Source of the DNA: Chelydra serpentina
Taxonomy: Eukaryota; Chordata; Testudines; Chelydridae
Assembly (NCBI GenBank): GCA_037349315.1
Contig: JBAIAC010000007.1
Location: 51,485,001-51,549,000 of the forward strand
DNA: 64,000 nucleotides
Direction: 5' to 3'
Shown here: positions 24,881 through 36,719 of the stretch, piece by piece
Layout: the number at the start of each line of letters is the position of its first letter
Numbering within the stretch: the first letter of the stretch is position 1
The notes under the pieces: generated by a model
Databases searched by the model: none
Told to the model about the DNA's origin: nothing
The model's input: the letters and a program-made list of their open reading frames with translations, nothing else
Translations under genes and position numbers: made by a program

Positions 24881-25458
24881 GGTTTAGCGTTGCCGCTCCC
24901 TGGGACTGTCCCTACCCGCGCACCGATATGTGGTACTGGTTTTGCTCCCGACACACTACCACCACGCGTTACCGTAAACGGCCGGGTGTCTGTCTGTAAG
25001 GGGAAAAGGAAGCATGCAGTATACTAATTATACCACTCATTCGAACCAGGACCCCATGACTGATATCACTCTGATGAGGATTACGGAGACAGAGAAAGAG
25101 TGCATGCTGCGTCAATGCAAGCAAACCCCGGGGCCGTATGCTGCCATGCTATGCAAGGCAATGATACCAGAGTACTTGCTGCTTGCATGGCGCGGGAAAG
25201 TATCCTACCATGGAGGAGACAATAAGGCAGCTCTCCCAGTGAACGTGCTAAACAAACTATCACTGTACCTGCAAGACAGCTTCTCTGAGATCTCTGCTGG
25301 TGATTACACCTCTATCCCCATACATATTGACAGACTTTTCGAATAGTTGCACGGGAAAGCGACTCAAAGCTGAAGCGCATAAGGCCAATGAAGCCACAGT
25401 TACAGAGCGCTATCACACCATAACTATTGTATTGAAAATAAATGTCTAACACACTGAC

Positions 25459-26116
25459 CTGATGATCCCTCTCCTGATTCCTGGTCAGGAATGCTGGCTT
25501 GGGAGTGTTCGAAGGGCAGCGCAGTCAGGGTGAGGAATAGTTCCTGGCTGTCGGGGAAATCTCCAGGGTGACCACTTTCGATCGCTTCGTCCCCCTGCCC
25601 TCCATCCTCTTCTTCGCCGTCAGCGAAAACCTCCTCCGATGTGTCCGTAGAATGGACCCCGTCATCGGTGTCCACGGATACTGGCGGGGTAGTTGTTGCT
25701 GCACCACCGAGCATGGCGTGCAGTGCCTCGTAAAATCGGCAAGTCTGAGGCGCTGAGCCAGAGCGTCCGTTGGACTCTTTGGTCTTTTGGGACGCCTGAC
25801 GTAGCTCCTTGATTTTGACGCGGCACTGCATAGCATCCCGGCTGTACCCTCTCTCCGTCATAGCCTGGGAAATCTTTTCGTAAATTTTGGCATTCCGTCT
25901 TTTTGAACGGAGCTCGGCTAGGATTGATTCATCGCCCCACACAGCGATGAGATCCAAAACCTCACGATCACTCCATGTTGGAGCTCTCTTTCTATTCACC
26001 GATGGCATCGAAACCACCGCTGTAGAGCTCTGCATCATTGCCAGTGCTGCTGAGCTCGCCACAATGTCCAAAGAGGAAATGGGATTCAAAATGGCCACAG
26101 AGGAAAAAGCATTCAA
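25459..26116 (-). CDS. Harbinger Myb/SANT-like DNA-binding protein, exon 1
   Basis: The start is at 26116; a further in-frame Met precedes PSVNRKRAPTWSDREVLDLI. The Myb/SANT-like domain (about residues 40-130) shows a Trp in helix 1, IAVWGDESILAELRSKRRN, then KIYEKISQAMTERGYSRDAM and QCRVKIKELRQ. An acidic stretch follows (EEVFADGEEEDGGQGDEA). The exon ends at TCATCAG|GTCAGTG (donor 25457-25458), phase 1, joining exon 2 at 24055 across a 1.4-kb intron. Such proteins bind the ends of PIF/Harbinger elements. Reading past the donor meets a stop at 25424, so splicing is the better model. Confidence 0.85.
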
Positions 26117-27095
26117 ATTTTCGCGGGGATTTCTCTGAGTGGCAGGTCAGAGCATCCGAGTACAAAATACTGCCCTGAGCGTCCACCGAGTGGTGCACTG
26201 TGGGATAGCTCCCGGAGCTATCAGCGTCGAATTCCGTCCACAGTACCTCGCATTCGACATGCCCATTTCGAATTTGGCGCTACTCCCCTCGTCAGGGTGG
26301 AGTACCGAAATCGATTCAAGGAGCCCTTACTGTCGAAATAAACTGCTTCCTAATGTGGACGGGTGAGGGATTACATCGAGTTAACGCTGATAAATTCGAC
26401 ATAAAGTCCTAGTGTAGACCTGGCCTAAGGTGCCACAAGTATTTCTTTCTTATTTTCTTTTAACATTAATGTAGGTTAAGGAAAGGACTCGGAACAAAAA
26501 CCCAAAATCAGCCACTTCTATCTTTTTCTAAGAGAGAACTTTATATTTCACTGAGATCAACAGTTAGCAAAAGATTAAAATTCATCAAACAAGCCCAATG
26601 CCAGGATTTCTTGCCCAGAGATGAACCTTCTCACAGGCACTCTCTCAGTGTTTTAGAAACAGATGCTTTTATGGCCTCTCCCTGGATCCCTTGTCAGTTA
26701 GTCTAAATCGTTAACTTCTCATTTGCCAGGGCAGGGTAGGGAATGTGTACCTTGTCACAAGTGTAAATGAAAACCATTTTTTCAGTCCAAACACAGGCAC
26801 TATTGTCAAATGAAGGATAAGTTTGCTGTAAGTGTCAGCTTTCATATTTCAGCTAGTTTGGACACCGACCTATTTTAAAAAGTGGCTGACTTTAATGTAA
26901 GAAAAGCATACTTGTTTTATTCCTCTGAGAACTAAAAAATGTCTGCATGGACTTTGTTTCAGCTCTGAAAAATAATTCATCTTTGGGCAGAACATAGAAC
27001 ATTTGATACCAAAAATGAAATATTTAAGCAACAACTGAGCACATGAAAAGGAGAGGTTACAATTCAAAGCATATTTCAGATTTAACTATAAACAC

Positions 27096-27215
27096 TTGCA
27101 ACTAGCACCTATTATAACCTATGTGTGTCTCTACATGTATTAGCAGTTACATTATAATACAGATTATAACATGCAGGAAGGACAAACCACCTTGTGCCTT
27201 TCTCCCCACAAATAC
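27096..27215 (+). repeat. Direct repeat, copy 1 (pairs with 28736-28885)
   Basis: The shared text runs from GCAACTAGCACCT through ATAACCTATGTGTGTCTCTA and ATAACATGCAGGAAGGACAA to TTGTGCCTTTCTCCCCACAA. Identity to the second copy is high. This copy lacks a short insertion that the second has. The family is unknown to me. Confidence 0.85.
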
Positions 27216-28035
27216 TGTAGATATTTTATATATATTCCTAATACAGTAGTTGTATCTCACTCACTGTCAGAAATTCCCATATTACAAACTGACTACCATC
27301 TCACAAAAGCTGCTGGAATAGCAGAAGACAGCAAGCTAACATAACCCCTCTGTGAGAGCAAGCCAGGGCCAGTATCCCTGACTACATTTATTATTGCTGC
27401 TTGTCCCTACAGAATGAGGCAGAGATTGCCACAAGGCTGTCAGAGCTAATTGTTAATTGTCTTAACGCTGCTGTCTCAAATCAGAGCAGATTTTATGACC
27501 TACAAGTGTTACTTATCCTTTGGGAAATTCAGGAAGGAAGAGAAGTAGGTTTGCAGAGGTAGCCCTCAGGCCTGTGGTACAGAGGGTTGTCAATTTGTAA
27601 GACACCCACACATAGTTCAAGAAGTAGGTGATTTATTGAGAATCAACACAAAAGTTGTATGATATATACACATGTAAATGCTGTCTAGAGGATCTGACCT
27701 TGTCTTTGGAAAGACTACTCCACTTCAGCAGCCTCATCCCTCGGACTCCCAGCACCAACATAGCAGAACGTTCTCTGAATATGGCCTCTATAATTAGCTC
27801 TATACTGCCACAGCACACCCCTTCAAAATCTGAAACAAGTCACATGGAAATTTTGAGAGACTATAAAACCATTAACTCTTTTGGCTGTTATACTGTAGAA
27901 GCATGGTGTCATGTAGTCGTTAAAGGACTGTGATACAGGAGATATGACTCTAGACTGAATTAACCTCTCTCTAGGTCTCATTTTCCCTATCCATAAAATG
28001 AGTATAACGCTTCCCTGACTCACATGGGTGTCAAG

Positions 28036-28339
28036 CAGTAGCGTAGCCGAGGGGGAGCAGGGGGAGAGGCCGCTCTCCCTGTGAACAGAAGCGGTGCCTT
28101 AAAAAGGAAGCGGCGCCTTTTTTTAGCGCTGCTGAAAAAAGGCGCCGCTTCTTTTTAAGTGCCGCTTCTTGCGCTCACCTGGCGGCGCTCCGGATCTTCG
28201 GCGGCGGGTACCACCGAAGACCCGGAGTGAGTGAGGACCCGCCCCCGAAGTGCTGCCGAAGACCCGGAGCACCGCCGAGTGAGTACAGGGGGAGGCGCCT
28301 TTTTAATAGCTGGCTACTCCGGACCTGGCTGCGCTACTG
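28036..28339. mobile_element. hAT MITE with exact 8-bp target duplication
   Basis: The ends CAGTAGCGTAGCCGAGG and CCTGGCTGCGCTACTG are inverted. GTGTCAAG occurs at 28028-28035 and again at 28340-28347. The interior is GC-rich with an inverted AAGCGGCGCC/GGCGCCGCTT pair. The exact duplication indicates recent insertion. Confidence 0.88.
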
Positions 28340-28355
28340 GTGTCAAGAAGCTTAA

Positions 28356-28500
28356 TTCAGTGGTTTTCAAGCAGGAGTATGTGTACCCCTGGAGTACACA
28401 GAGGGGGTACAGCAACTCATCTAGATATTTGCCTCATTTTGCAACAGGCTACATAAAAAGCACTAGTGAAGTCAGTACAAACTAAAATTTCATTCGACTT
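28356..28500. mobile_element. Truncated hAT fragment, same family as 60563-60882
   Basis: It starts CAGTGGTTTTCAAGCAGGAGT and contains ACATAAAAAGCACTAGTGAA, which in reverse orientation matches the interior of the complete copy at 60563-60882. One end is missing. It is followed at about 28512 by another fragment of a CTCAACCTGGGTGTGGCGAC-type hAT. Confidence 0.7.
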
Positions 28501-28735
28501 GTTTATAATATCAGTATTTCTCAACCTGGGTGTGGCGACTTCCCAGGGAGGTCGTGGGATGGATTTAGTGGGGTTGCAAGTGCATGGCCAGCATCAGGGG
28601 GTGGTAAGCAGGGACCTTGCAAAGCTAAGACACATGCTGAAGCCTAAGCTCCACCTTTTTCTTCCTTTTTTACATCAAACACACTTCTCAAATGCCCAGC
28701 ACAAACCTAAGGCCAGCATTGGCAGCAGCCACAAC

Positions 28736-28885
28736 ATGCAACTAGCACCTGTTATAACCTATGTGTGTCTCTACATGTATTAGAAGTTACATTATAATAT
28801 GGGTTATAACATGCAGGAAGGACAAAGCACCTGTGCTGCGTATAACAAAAAAAGCCTACCTTGTGCCTTTCTCCCCACAAATACT
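28736..28885 (+). repeat. Direct repeat, copy 2 (pairs with 27096-27215)
   Basis: It matches copy 1 with a few substitutions and carries an extra segment of about 25-30 bp (including GCTGCGTATAACAAAAAAAG) before the shared CTTGTGCCTTTCTCCCC. Confidence 0.85.
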
Positions 28886-29960
28886 GGCATTATCGAGGAT
28901 TCCAGACCAGTCACATCTCTGAGAATGCCCATCACTTCTGCTCATCATGATGAGCACTGTTCCTTGTTGTCATTCTGTTTCACTTGTGTTTGTTAAAGTT
29001 GTCCAACCATTTTGGGGAGTACATTAGATATTCACCTGCTCAGATATTTCCTAAGTGAACAGTAAAATAATGATCTACTGTACAACAAACTAATGAGAGC
29101 ATCTTGATATGAGAGCATGATGAACGCAGAGGGACTGATTCTGAAATTGGTGTGAATCAGGGGTATCTTCCACTGTATAATGGGATAGAATAGGGCCAAA
29201 AATTCTCATCACACTCACATTTTTTGTGTATCTATCTGAGATGCATCGAAGTTGCCTAATCACCATACATGGCATTCTGGCAGTAGTGCTAGATAAACAT
29301 CATATAGTTCAGAGTTTAGAATTAATCCAGATAAATATCTGAAATGTGGCTGCTTCTCTGAAGCCAATCTGGATTATATAACCCCCTTATTCCTACAAAA
29401 TTTGGCTGGAACGTTCTTTAAACCAGGATTTTGTGAGGATTCTTCTTCATCTAGTTCCTCACTTTCAAGGTTCTGTACATCACAGTTCCTCCAGCCATCC
29501 CTCTCACTGCACACAGTGTTCCATTCCCTCCTGATGTCCTTATCTGTACCCTTCTCTCTCTCATGTTAACAACTTCTTCTGTGCCTGTGAACCTCTCTGC
29601 TTGGAACTTCCTTTCTTTCCTTGGGTATCTAATTATCAGGAGAGCTCAGCACCTGCAGCTCCCATTGAAGCTGGAGATTGTAATTGCTCAGTAGCCTCTG
29701 CGGGCCACATCCTCAGAAGAATAGCAGTGGAAGTTAGGAACCTAAATAACTTTGTGGATTTTTAAATTCAAATCCCGACTCACAATACTCATCCTGTACA
29801 GTCATTCACCATTAAGCTACTGGGGGAGGGGGAGAAACCTGCATTATCTGACATTTGTATCATCAACTTCTGTATAATATTAATATGCTAGATCTATATC
29901 TGTCTGATTTAAATAATAAACCCCTTAGTGGCAAGGACTGTGTGATTCAGTGATGGCTTG

Positions 29961-30400
29961 TGTGGAAGTAGGAAAGAGAAAAAGAGGATTTGAGTGTAGC
30001 CATTTTAGTTGGTTGGAGATAGAGCAATAGTTAGGCCAATATTAACCCTAATAATGCGAGATTTGTAAAGGCAGGATTTGTGTAAACGAGTGGGAAAGTT
30101 ACAAGTGATGCTGTTGCGACCTTGCTTTCAGATAATGAGGGAATGCTGAATGAGCCAAAAACACTGAGATAAGTAAGATGTCAGGAAGGAAAATGTATAA
30201 ACAAGATGCAGCTGTTGATGATCAATGTACGTAATGAGAAAGTATAAATACCTGCCTTAAATTGCTTGTACTTTAGAGATCTGCTGAGGACAGGGGGAAA
30301 CTCTGTCCAACTGTTAATCATCCCTTGCAATTGCAAGCAAAATAAACTGTCTCTGACTTGTTGCTAACAAACTCAGAGTGAAGGCTCATTTTCTTCCACA
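29961..30400 (+). mobile_element. Solo LTR of an endogenous retrovirus-type element
   Basis: The 440-bp unit begins TGTGGAAG and ends CTTCCACA, so it has the TG..CA inverted termini of LTRs. CTTG lies on both sides (29957-29960 and 30401-30404), a 4-bp target duplication. Inside are a TATA-like motif (AGTATAAATA, about 30241) and a polyadenylation signal AATAAA (about 30341) in the plus orientation. There is no coding content, so it is a recombined solo LTR rather than a provirus. Confidence 0.82.
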
Positions 30401-33127
30401 CTTGTAATGAATGGAAACAGTGATGCCCCCACAAGCACCTTCTTTTGAGAATGTCTAGTCCTTCCTTATTATCCCCATTGCTGGGTTCCTCTCATATAGG
30501 AACCATTTTTCCAGCATGCCTTTCTGGGAAATATGCCCTTTAAAGAGGGCAGAGCCAAGCAGCTATAGATCTGAAGTGACCATTTTGCAAATGGCCTCTG
30601 CTTGTTGTATCTCCCTCTCTTTCTACCAGTAGGGTCTAGTGTTTTCCTCTTCTTACTGCTGAGGAGACAGCATATGCTCAGTCTCTTTTTTCATGTATGT
30701 ACAGTGCTGAGTATACCTCTAGCACTCAATAAATAGTACAATATTTATTAAGTTGTGATCATTTTAGAGGACAATATGATAAATTCTGGCCCAGTATTGC
30801 TCACTCACGGGTCCAAAATCCTGAGTTGGGCCCCCCAAATCATCAGCTTTTTAAAGCATTTTAAACTTAGGGGGGTTTCCTTTGCCCTCTGGTTTCTGAG
30901 CCCTTCAGATACTCTCATGGCATATTTTCAAACTTTCCTCTACAACTATGAGGGCCAGAAACGTAGGGTTTTTTTACATGAAATCTGAGATTCTCACACA
31001 ATAACAGGAGCTGGGGATTCAATCCAACACACCAAATATTATGAGACTGACAGTAAAATCATGAGAGTTGGCAGCACTGCTGTCCTGACTTATACCCCAT
31101 GCAACTCCTCTGAGCTTAGTTATGTTGAATGGGCTGTAAATCAGGGAACAACTGGATTCATTCTAAAGAAAGTGACAGAGCTTTTGTAAAGGTCATGAAA
31201 TTTCCTTAGTGTTAGTAACAACAGATGGTGTTTATGGTTTAAACAACACTATAAATATAAAAGCTAAAACAGATGCAGTTTTCATTTTGCCTTTCTGAGA
31301 ATGGGTAAATTTTGTTCCATAAAAACACCAGAAACTCTGTATCCTGAAGTGTGTGTGGGGGATGGGGATTTAATTAGAGAAGATTCATGTGTAGAGAAGC
31401 CACAGGAGGCAAGAACACTCCAAGATGTGCTCTTCATGTGAAATGATAGGTTAGATCATGATTAGGGCATATTCATACAAGCCCCCTTGATACATTCATA
31501 ATACACAGTTTCCATGGCAACAGAATTCATTTACCTTTCTTTTCCTAAACCAATCAAGAAGCAGCACAAATCAGGGAAAATACCATGGAAAACTTGTTCC
31601 CATTAATATCACTTTAATTTGCACTCCTCCACTGAACCCAGTTTTAGTTCATGTCAGATTTCATTTCAGCAAAACTGAGGCACTAATTTCATCTGCTTTA
31701 GAACAGACTGGATGGCAAAATATCAAGAGCATTTTTTAACTCTCCGGATCATTTATCTTCTGAACATTCTTTGCATTCCCATCAAAGAGAATCTTCTCTT
31801 GCCATCAGGCAAAATTATTAGGGTAGATAGTAGTGATGGAGGTGCCCTGTGACAAAGTGAACTCCACTTCCTGGCCAGTTCAGAGAGTTTTGCAATCACA
31901 CACTGGGCATTTATCTCCATTTTATACACCAATATCATGCAACATAGCTTATAGCAAAGACAGACATCTGTCTATCCAGCCTCTAAACCTTCCTTCTCTT
32001 AAGATACCTCTTGCTTTCTGTGTCCTCCCCTTATATTCTCCCCCCAAAAAACCCGTTAGCCCTGTGATTGTCACCCAAGTGCTCACAATCCCCCACCAGA
32101 ATATGTGTAATTGCCCTCAGATGGGCTGATAACACCCTGTCACCCAGACCATAACCAGAAAGCCTTAGTACTCAACAATTTTTAGGAGAACCATTTCTCT
32201 AAATTTTCTCTAAATTTCAGAAAAACTGGCCTTTTTCTTGTATTTTTTTTTCTTCTATAAAGGTAAGCTAATTATGGAAAAACTAACAACTTTTTCTTTT
32301 TAAATAATTTGACTCTTTGGCTCGTAGTGGTCTGATTACAGGACCATGAGCAAAGAATTTCAGAGGTCATATCCTAGCTGTTATACTGACTCCCTCGGTA
32401 GCACTGAGCACTTCACACTGCAATAGCCAGTCCCGAGGTGCGTTGTACCAACAGTACAGTCCCGCTTCTAGGTGTTTTGGGGGCTGCATATAATATTTCT
32501 TCTACTTTGGCACAGCACCGTAAGTATGGAGTGAAATCCTTGCCGCATTGAAGTCAATGGGAAAACTCCCATTGACTTCCATAGGACGGAGATGTCACGC
32601 ATGGAGTTGTGTTTGGAAAGCCCCTCCTGCTGAGCTTTTCCCCCTACTCTGCTCCTCCTTCAGGTGCCAAGCATCAAGAGCTAGCAATGGTTGATGGTTA
32701 AGCAGAATTGTATTGGAGCCCCGGAACGGCTCTGTGTCCAAAGGCTGGCTAATGGGTGGGTAAAAGTGATTAGGGAGCAGGAGGCTCTGCAACTGCTCAG
32801 GCCACAGTGGCACTGGAACAGAGGGGGTCAAGGAGCCATGGCCTTCCGACTTTTGAAAGAGGACAGGCCTGGCCCATCCACTTTTCACCACAGGCCCAGC
32901 CTCCTGCCCCTGCTCTTCTCTCCGAGGCCAGCTCCCCTCACCCCAGCAAGGCCAGAAGCTGGAGCACAGCCTGAGTAAGAGCAGCCTGGGCTGCCACGGA
33001 CCTTCCACTTGCTCAGGTTAGGGGGTCCAAGAGCAGTCCCTGGCCCATGTCCCTGCCTCCCAGCTCCCCCGCCCAGGGCATTTGGAGGGTCCACAGCTTC
33101 CCACAACTGCCTGAGTGGCAGCTGCAG

Positions 33128-34571
33128 AGGTGTCCGGTTTTCAAATGGAACGACTGATCGAAAAAGGACCCTGGCGGCTTCCAGTCAGCACTGCTCAGCA
33201 GGCCGTTAAAACTCTCGTTAGCGGTGCAGCGGGGCTAAGGCAGGCTCCCTGCCTCCCCTGGCTTTGCGCGGCACCCAGAAGCAGTGGCATGTCCCACCTC
33301 TGGTTCCTACGCGTAGGGGCAGCCAGGGGGCTCCACACTAGGCTTGACAAGTTTCTAGTCACACAAAACCGAACACCCTAGCCCCACCCCATCCCGAGGC
33401 CCTGCCCCCACTCACTACATTCCCCCTCCCTCGGTGGCTTGCTCTCCCCCACCCTCGCTCACTTTCACTGGGCTGGGGAAGGGGGTTGGAGTGCGGGAGG
33501 TGAGGACTCTAACTTGGGGTGCAGGCTCCAGGGCGGGGCCAGAAATGAGGTATTCAGGGTGAGGGAGGGGACTCCGGGCTGTGGCAGGGAGTTGAGGTGA
33601 GTGCTCCAGCTGGGGATGTGGGCTCTGGGGTGGGGCTGGGGATGAGGCATCTGGGGTGCAGGAGGGGGCTCCAGGCTGGGAGATGGGGTCGAGGGATTCA
33701 GAGTGTGGGAGGGGGCTGCGTGTTGAGACAGGGGGTTGGGGTGTGGAAGGGGTGAGGGCTCTGGGATGGGGGTTCTGGCTCTGGGGTGGGGCTGGGGATG
33801 AGGGATTTGGGTGTAGGAGGGGGCTCCAGACTGAGGGGAGGGGCCGAGGGATTTGGAGTGCTGAAGGGGCTGCGGGTTGAGGCAGGGGGTTGGGGTGCAG
33901 GAGGGGGTGAGGACTCTGGGCTGGGGGACAGGGATGAGGGGTTTGGGGTGCAGGAGGGTGCCCTGGGTTTGGGAGGGCTCAGGGCTGGGGCAGGGGGTTG
34001 AGGCTCAGAAGGGGGTGAGGGCTCTGTCTCGGGGTGTGGGGTGGGGCTGAGGATGAGGAGTTTGGGGTGCAGGAGGGGGCTCTGGGCTGGGGGGGGCTCA
34101 GGGCTGGGGTAGGAGGTTGGGGTGTGGGCTCACCTCAGGCGGCTCCCGGTCAGCGGTGCAGCGGGGGCACCAAAGCAGACTGCCTGCCTGTCCTGGCACC
34201 GCGCTGCATGCTCACCAGAAGTAGCCAGCAGGTCCGGGTCCTAGGCGTGGAGGGCACAAGGCTCCATGCACTGCTCTCGCCCTCCGGCACCACCCCCCAG
34301 CTCCCATTGGCCAGTTCCCAGCCAATGGCAGTGTGGAGCCAGTTCTTGGGGCAGGGACAACGCGTGGAGCCCCATGGGCACCCCCTCATCTAGGACCCGG
34401 ACCTTCTGGCCACTTCCGGGGCACAGCACAGAGCCAGAACAAGTAGGGACAAGCCTGCCCTAGAGCCGCAGCATGGCCAACCAGACCTTTAATGGCCCAG
34501 TGAGCGTTGCTGACCAGAGCTGCCAGGGTACCTTTTTGACCGGGTGTTCTGGTCGAAAACTGAACACCTGG
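33128..34571. mobile_element. Inverted-repeat element A, degraded
   Basis: The left sequence GGTGTCCGGTTTTCAAATGG, continuing through GACCCTGGCGGCTTCCAGTC and CAGGCCGTTAAAA, is the inverse of the right part (AATGGCCCAGTGAGCGTTGC ... GGTGTTCTGGTCGAAAACTG). The inverted repeats are about 90 bp. The right terminus reads GGTCACCCTA. The TAGGGTGACCA portion expected on the left is decayed. Confidence 0.6.
33500..34130 (+). repeat. G-rich degenerate tandem repeat
   Basis: Motifs such as GGGGCTGGGGATGAGG, TTTGGGGTGCAGGAGGGGGC and TGAGGGCTCTGG recur irregularly. Many runs of 3-6 G on one strand give strong G-quadruplex potential. The open frames here look compositional, with Gly/Trp-rich peptides and no domain. 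Confidence 0.8.
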
Positions 34572-35094
34572 TCACCCTACTCTGCATACTGCCCCTGCCC
34601 CAAGCACCTGCTCTGCAGCTCCCATTGACTGGGAACTGTGGCCAATGGGAGCTACGGGGGTGGTGCCTGTGGATGGGGCAGCATGCAGAGCCACCTCGCC
34701 AAGCCTCTGTGTAGCAGCGAGAGGGGGGACATGCCGCTGCTTCCGGGAGCTGCTTGAGGTAAGAGCTGCCCAGAGCCTGAACCCCTGAGCCCCTCCTGCA
34801 CCCCAACTCCATGCGCCATCCCTGATCCCCCCTCCTGCCCTCCAACCCCTCAATCCCAGCCCGGAGCACCCTCCTGCACCCTAAATCCCTCATTCCAAGT
34901 CCTATACCAGAGCCTGCATCCCCAGCCAGAGCCCTCCTTGCACCCTTCTTGCATCCCAACACACTGCCTCAGCCTGGATCCCCCTCCTACACCCTGAACT
35001 CCTCATTTCTGGCCCCACCTCGGAGCCCTCAGCTGCTGCTGCATCCCAACCCTCTGAGACAGTTCGGTGAAAATGAGCGAGTGAGGGTGGGGAG

Positions 35095-35220
35095 TAGGGT
35101 GACCAGATGTCCCGATTTTATAGAGACAGTCCCGATTTTAGGGGCTTTTTCTTATATAGGCTCCTATTACCCACCACCCCCGCCATCCCAATTTTTTACA
35201 CTTGCTATCTGGTCACCCTA
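35095..35220. mobile_element. TA-flanked MITE (GGGTGACCAGA family), copy 1
   Basis: The ends TAGGGTGACCAGATGTCCCG and TATCTGGTCACCCTA form inverted repeats between TA dinucleotides. The interior contains TTTTTCTTATATAGGCTCCT. The TA duplication suggests a Tc1/mariner-like origin. Confidence 0.8.
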
Positions 35221-35815
35221 GTGGGGAGAGCGTGCAATAGAGGGAGGGGGGATGGAGTGAGAAGGGGCGCGGCCTCAGAGAAGGGGCGGGGCAGGGGAGG
35301 GGCCTCAGAGGTTGGGTGGGACAAGGGTGTGCAGTTTTGTATGAGAAGAAAGTTGGCAACCCTACTCAGGCCAGGCCAGAAGCTGGAGCTGGGTAGGGGT
35401 AAGTGCAGACCCTCCACCTGCCCTGGGCATGGGGCTCAGGGGGTGGGAACTGCTCTCAGGCACCCATACACCAGGCAGGTGGAGGGATTCGGGCTCACTG
35501 GCTCTGGCTCTGGCTTCCGGCTTGGCTGGGGGGCAGGGTCTTGGGGGAAGAGGAGAGGCGGGGGGGATGCCAAAGCAGGGGCTTTGTGGCCCCCTCCCCT
35601 TCCCCACTTTTAGGAAAAATCCATCGCCCATGGCTCAGGGCATAGGAAGGACCCTCTTTCATGGTCTAGAATGGCGCCCAGAGGAGAGCAACAGAAACAG
35701 AAAAATTCTCTTTCAAGAGAATGGTGGTACAGAGCAACTGGGATGAGCACAGTATAAATGCCTATGAGACAGATTAGTTAGAGAGAGCAAGATGAGAACT
35801 GATTTAACTTGGCTC

Positions 35816-36135
35816 TAGGGTGACCAGATGAGAAGACCCGAAAATCGGGACTTCCCACCCAAAAAAAAAACGGAAGAGGCTCAAAGTTGTTGAGCAAAAA
35901 AAAAGCATCTGCCTCCGGAATCCCAAGTGCTTCTCTCTGGCACTTCTCTCCGGGGCCGCTTCTCTCCGGGGCCGCCGGAAACGGAAGAGCCTGCCTCCAC
36001 CGGAAGCTGTGGAGCAAAAAAAAAAAAAAACAAACCTGAAAATCGGGACAAAAGGCGTCCCGACCGACCATCGGTCGGGACGCATGCTCAAAAATCAGCA
36101 CAGTTCCGATTTTATCGGGACGTCTGGTCACCCTA
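35816..36135. mobile_element. TA-flanked element of the GGGTGACCAGA family, longer form
   Basis: It begins TAGGGTGACCAGATGAGAAG and ends GGGACGTCTGGTCACCCTA, with TA at both edges. Two A-rich tracts and a CCGGGGCCGCTTCTCTCCGG segment lie between. An internal palindrome, GACCGACCATCGGTCGG, lies near 36060. Confidence 0.8.
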
Positions 36136-36719
36136 CTTGGCTCCTACACTTTACCTTAGACAAGTATTCTCCTCTTTAGCATTCTACAGTATAACCTCTC
36201 TGCCTTTGTTCTCCTATCTGTAAGACAGATATTATATCTGCTGGCACCTACCTCAGAGCAGTGTCTGGGAGAAGAGCAAATCAATGTTTGGAGAGCCTCT
36301 AAGTGCTAAGCACTGAGTATGCAGAAAAGGAGTTCAAGGAGCAAAGTAACGTTATTATCTTCCACATTTTGGTGTTGCCGAGTAAAGTAACCAGAAAAAT
36401 CAATCTTTCAGAACTCTTCACTGACCTTGACTGGTTTCGCAGCTTTAAAATTGACATGAAATGAAGATCTTTCTTGGCAGCACCCCTGCTGTTCCTCTCT
36501 CTCGCCTCCAGGGAACAGGAGGGAGGCTGCAGCTTTTCTCAGTTCAAGTAGTAGAGCTTGTGTGTTCAGGGTTGTATAGAACAGGGTTCAAGTTACTCGG
36601 GGGTGGGTTTATTTAATTTTGTTCAGATGTCAAAGTTTTACTGCAGATTAGCCCCCAGGTTTTTGCTTTTTATTTTTTTTTCTGTATAAAGAAAATTGAT
36701 GTGTCCTTGAATTATAGTA

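Larger units (their letters stand above)
21140..26425. mobile_element. Full-length PIF/Harbinger DNA transposon, 5.3 kb
   Basis: The inverted termini are GGGTATGTCTACACTACGG on the left and, on the right, the reverse complement GGCCAGGTCTACACTAGG. A 3-bp TAA lies on both sides (21137-21139 and 26426-26428), the hallmark of PIF/Harbinger. It carries the two expected genes: a DDE transposase on the plus strand and a spliced Myb/SANT-like protein on the minus strand, arranged convergently. A 77-bp minisatellite lies in the intron of the second. Both reading frames are almost intact, suggesting recent activity. Confidence 0.93.
33344..35369. mobile_element. Inverted-repeat element B, degraded and interleaved with A
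   Basis: The left part GTTTCTAGTCACACAAAACC followed by GAACACCCTAGCCCC is the inverse of the right part (GGGACAAGGGTGTGCAGTTT ... AGAAAGTTGGCAACCCTA). A TA-flanked MITE (35095-35220) sits inside it near the right end. The interior is a mosaic of G-rich and C-rich tandem blocks. Confidence 0.55.
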
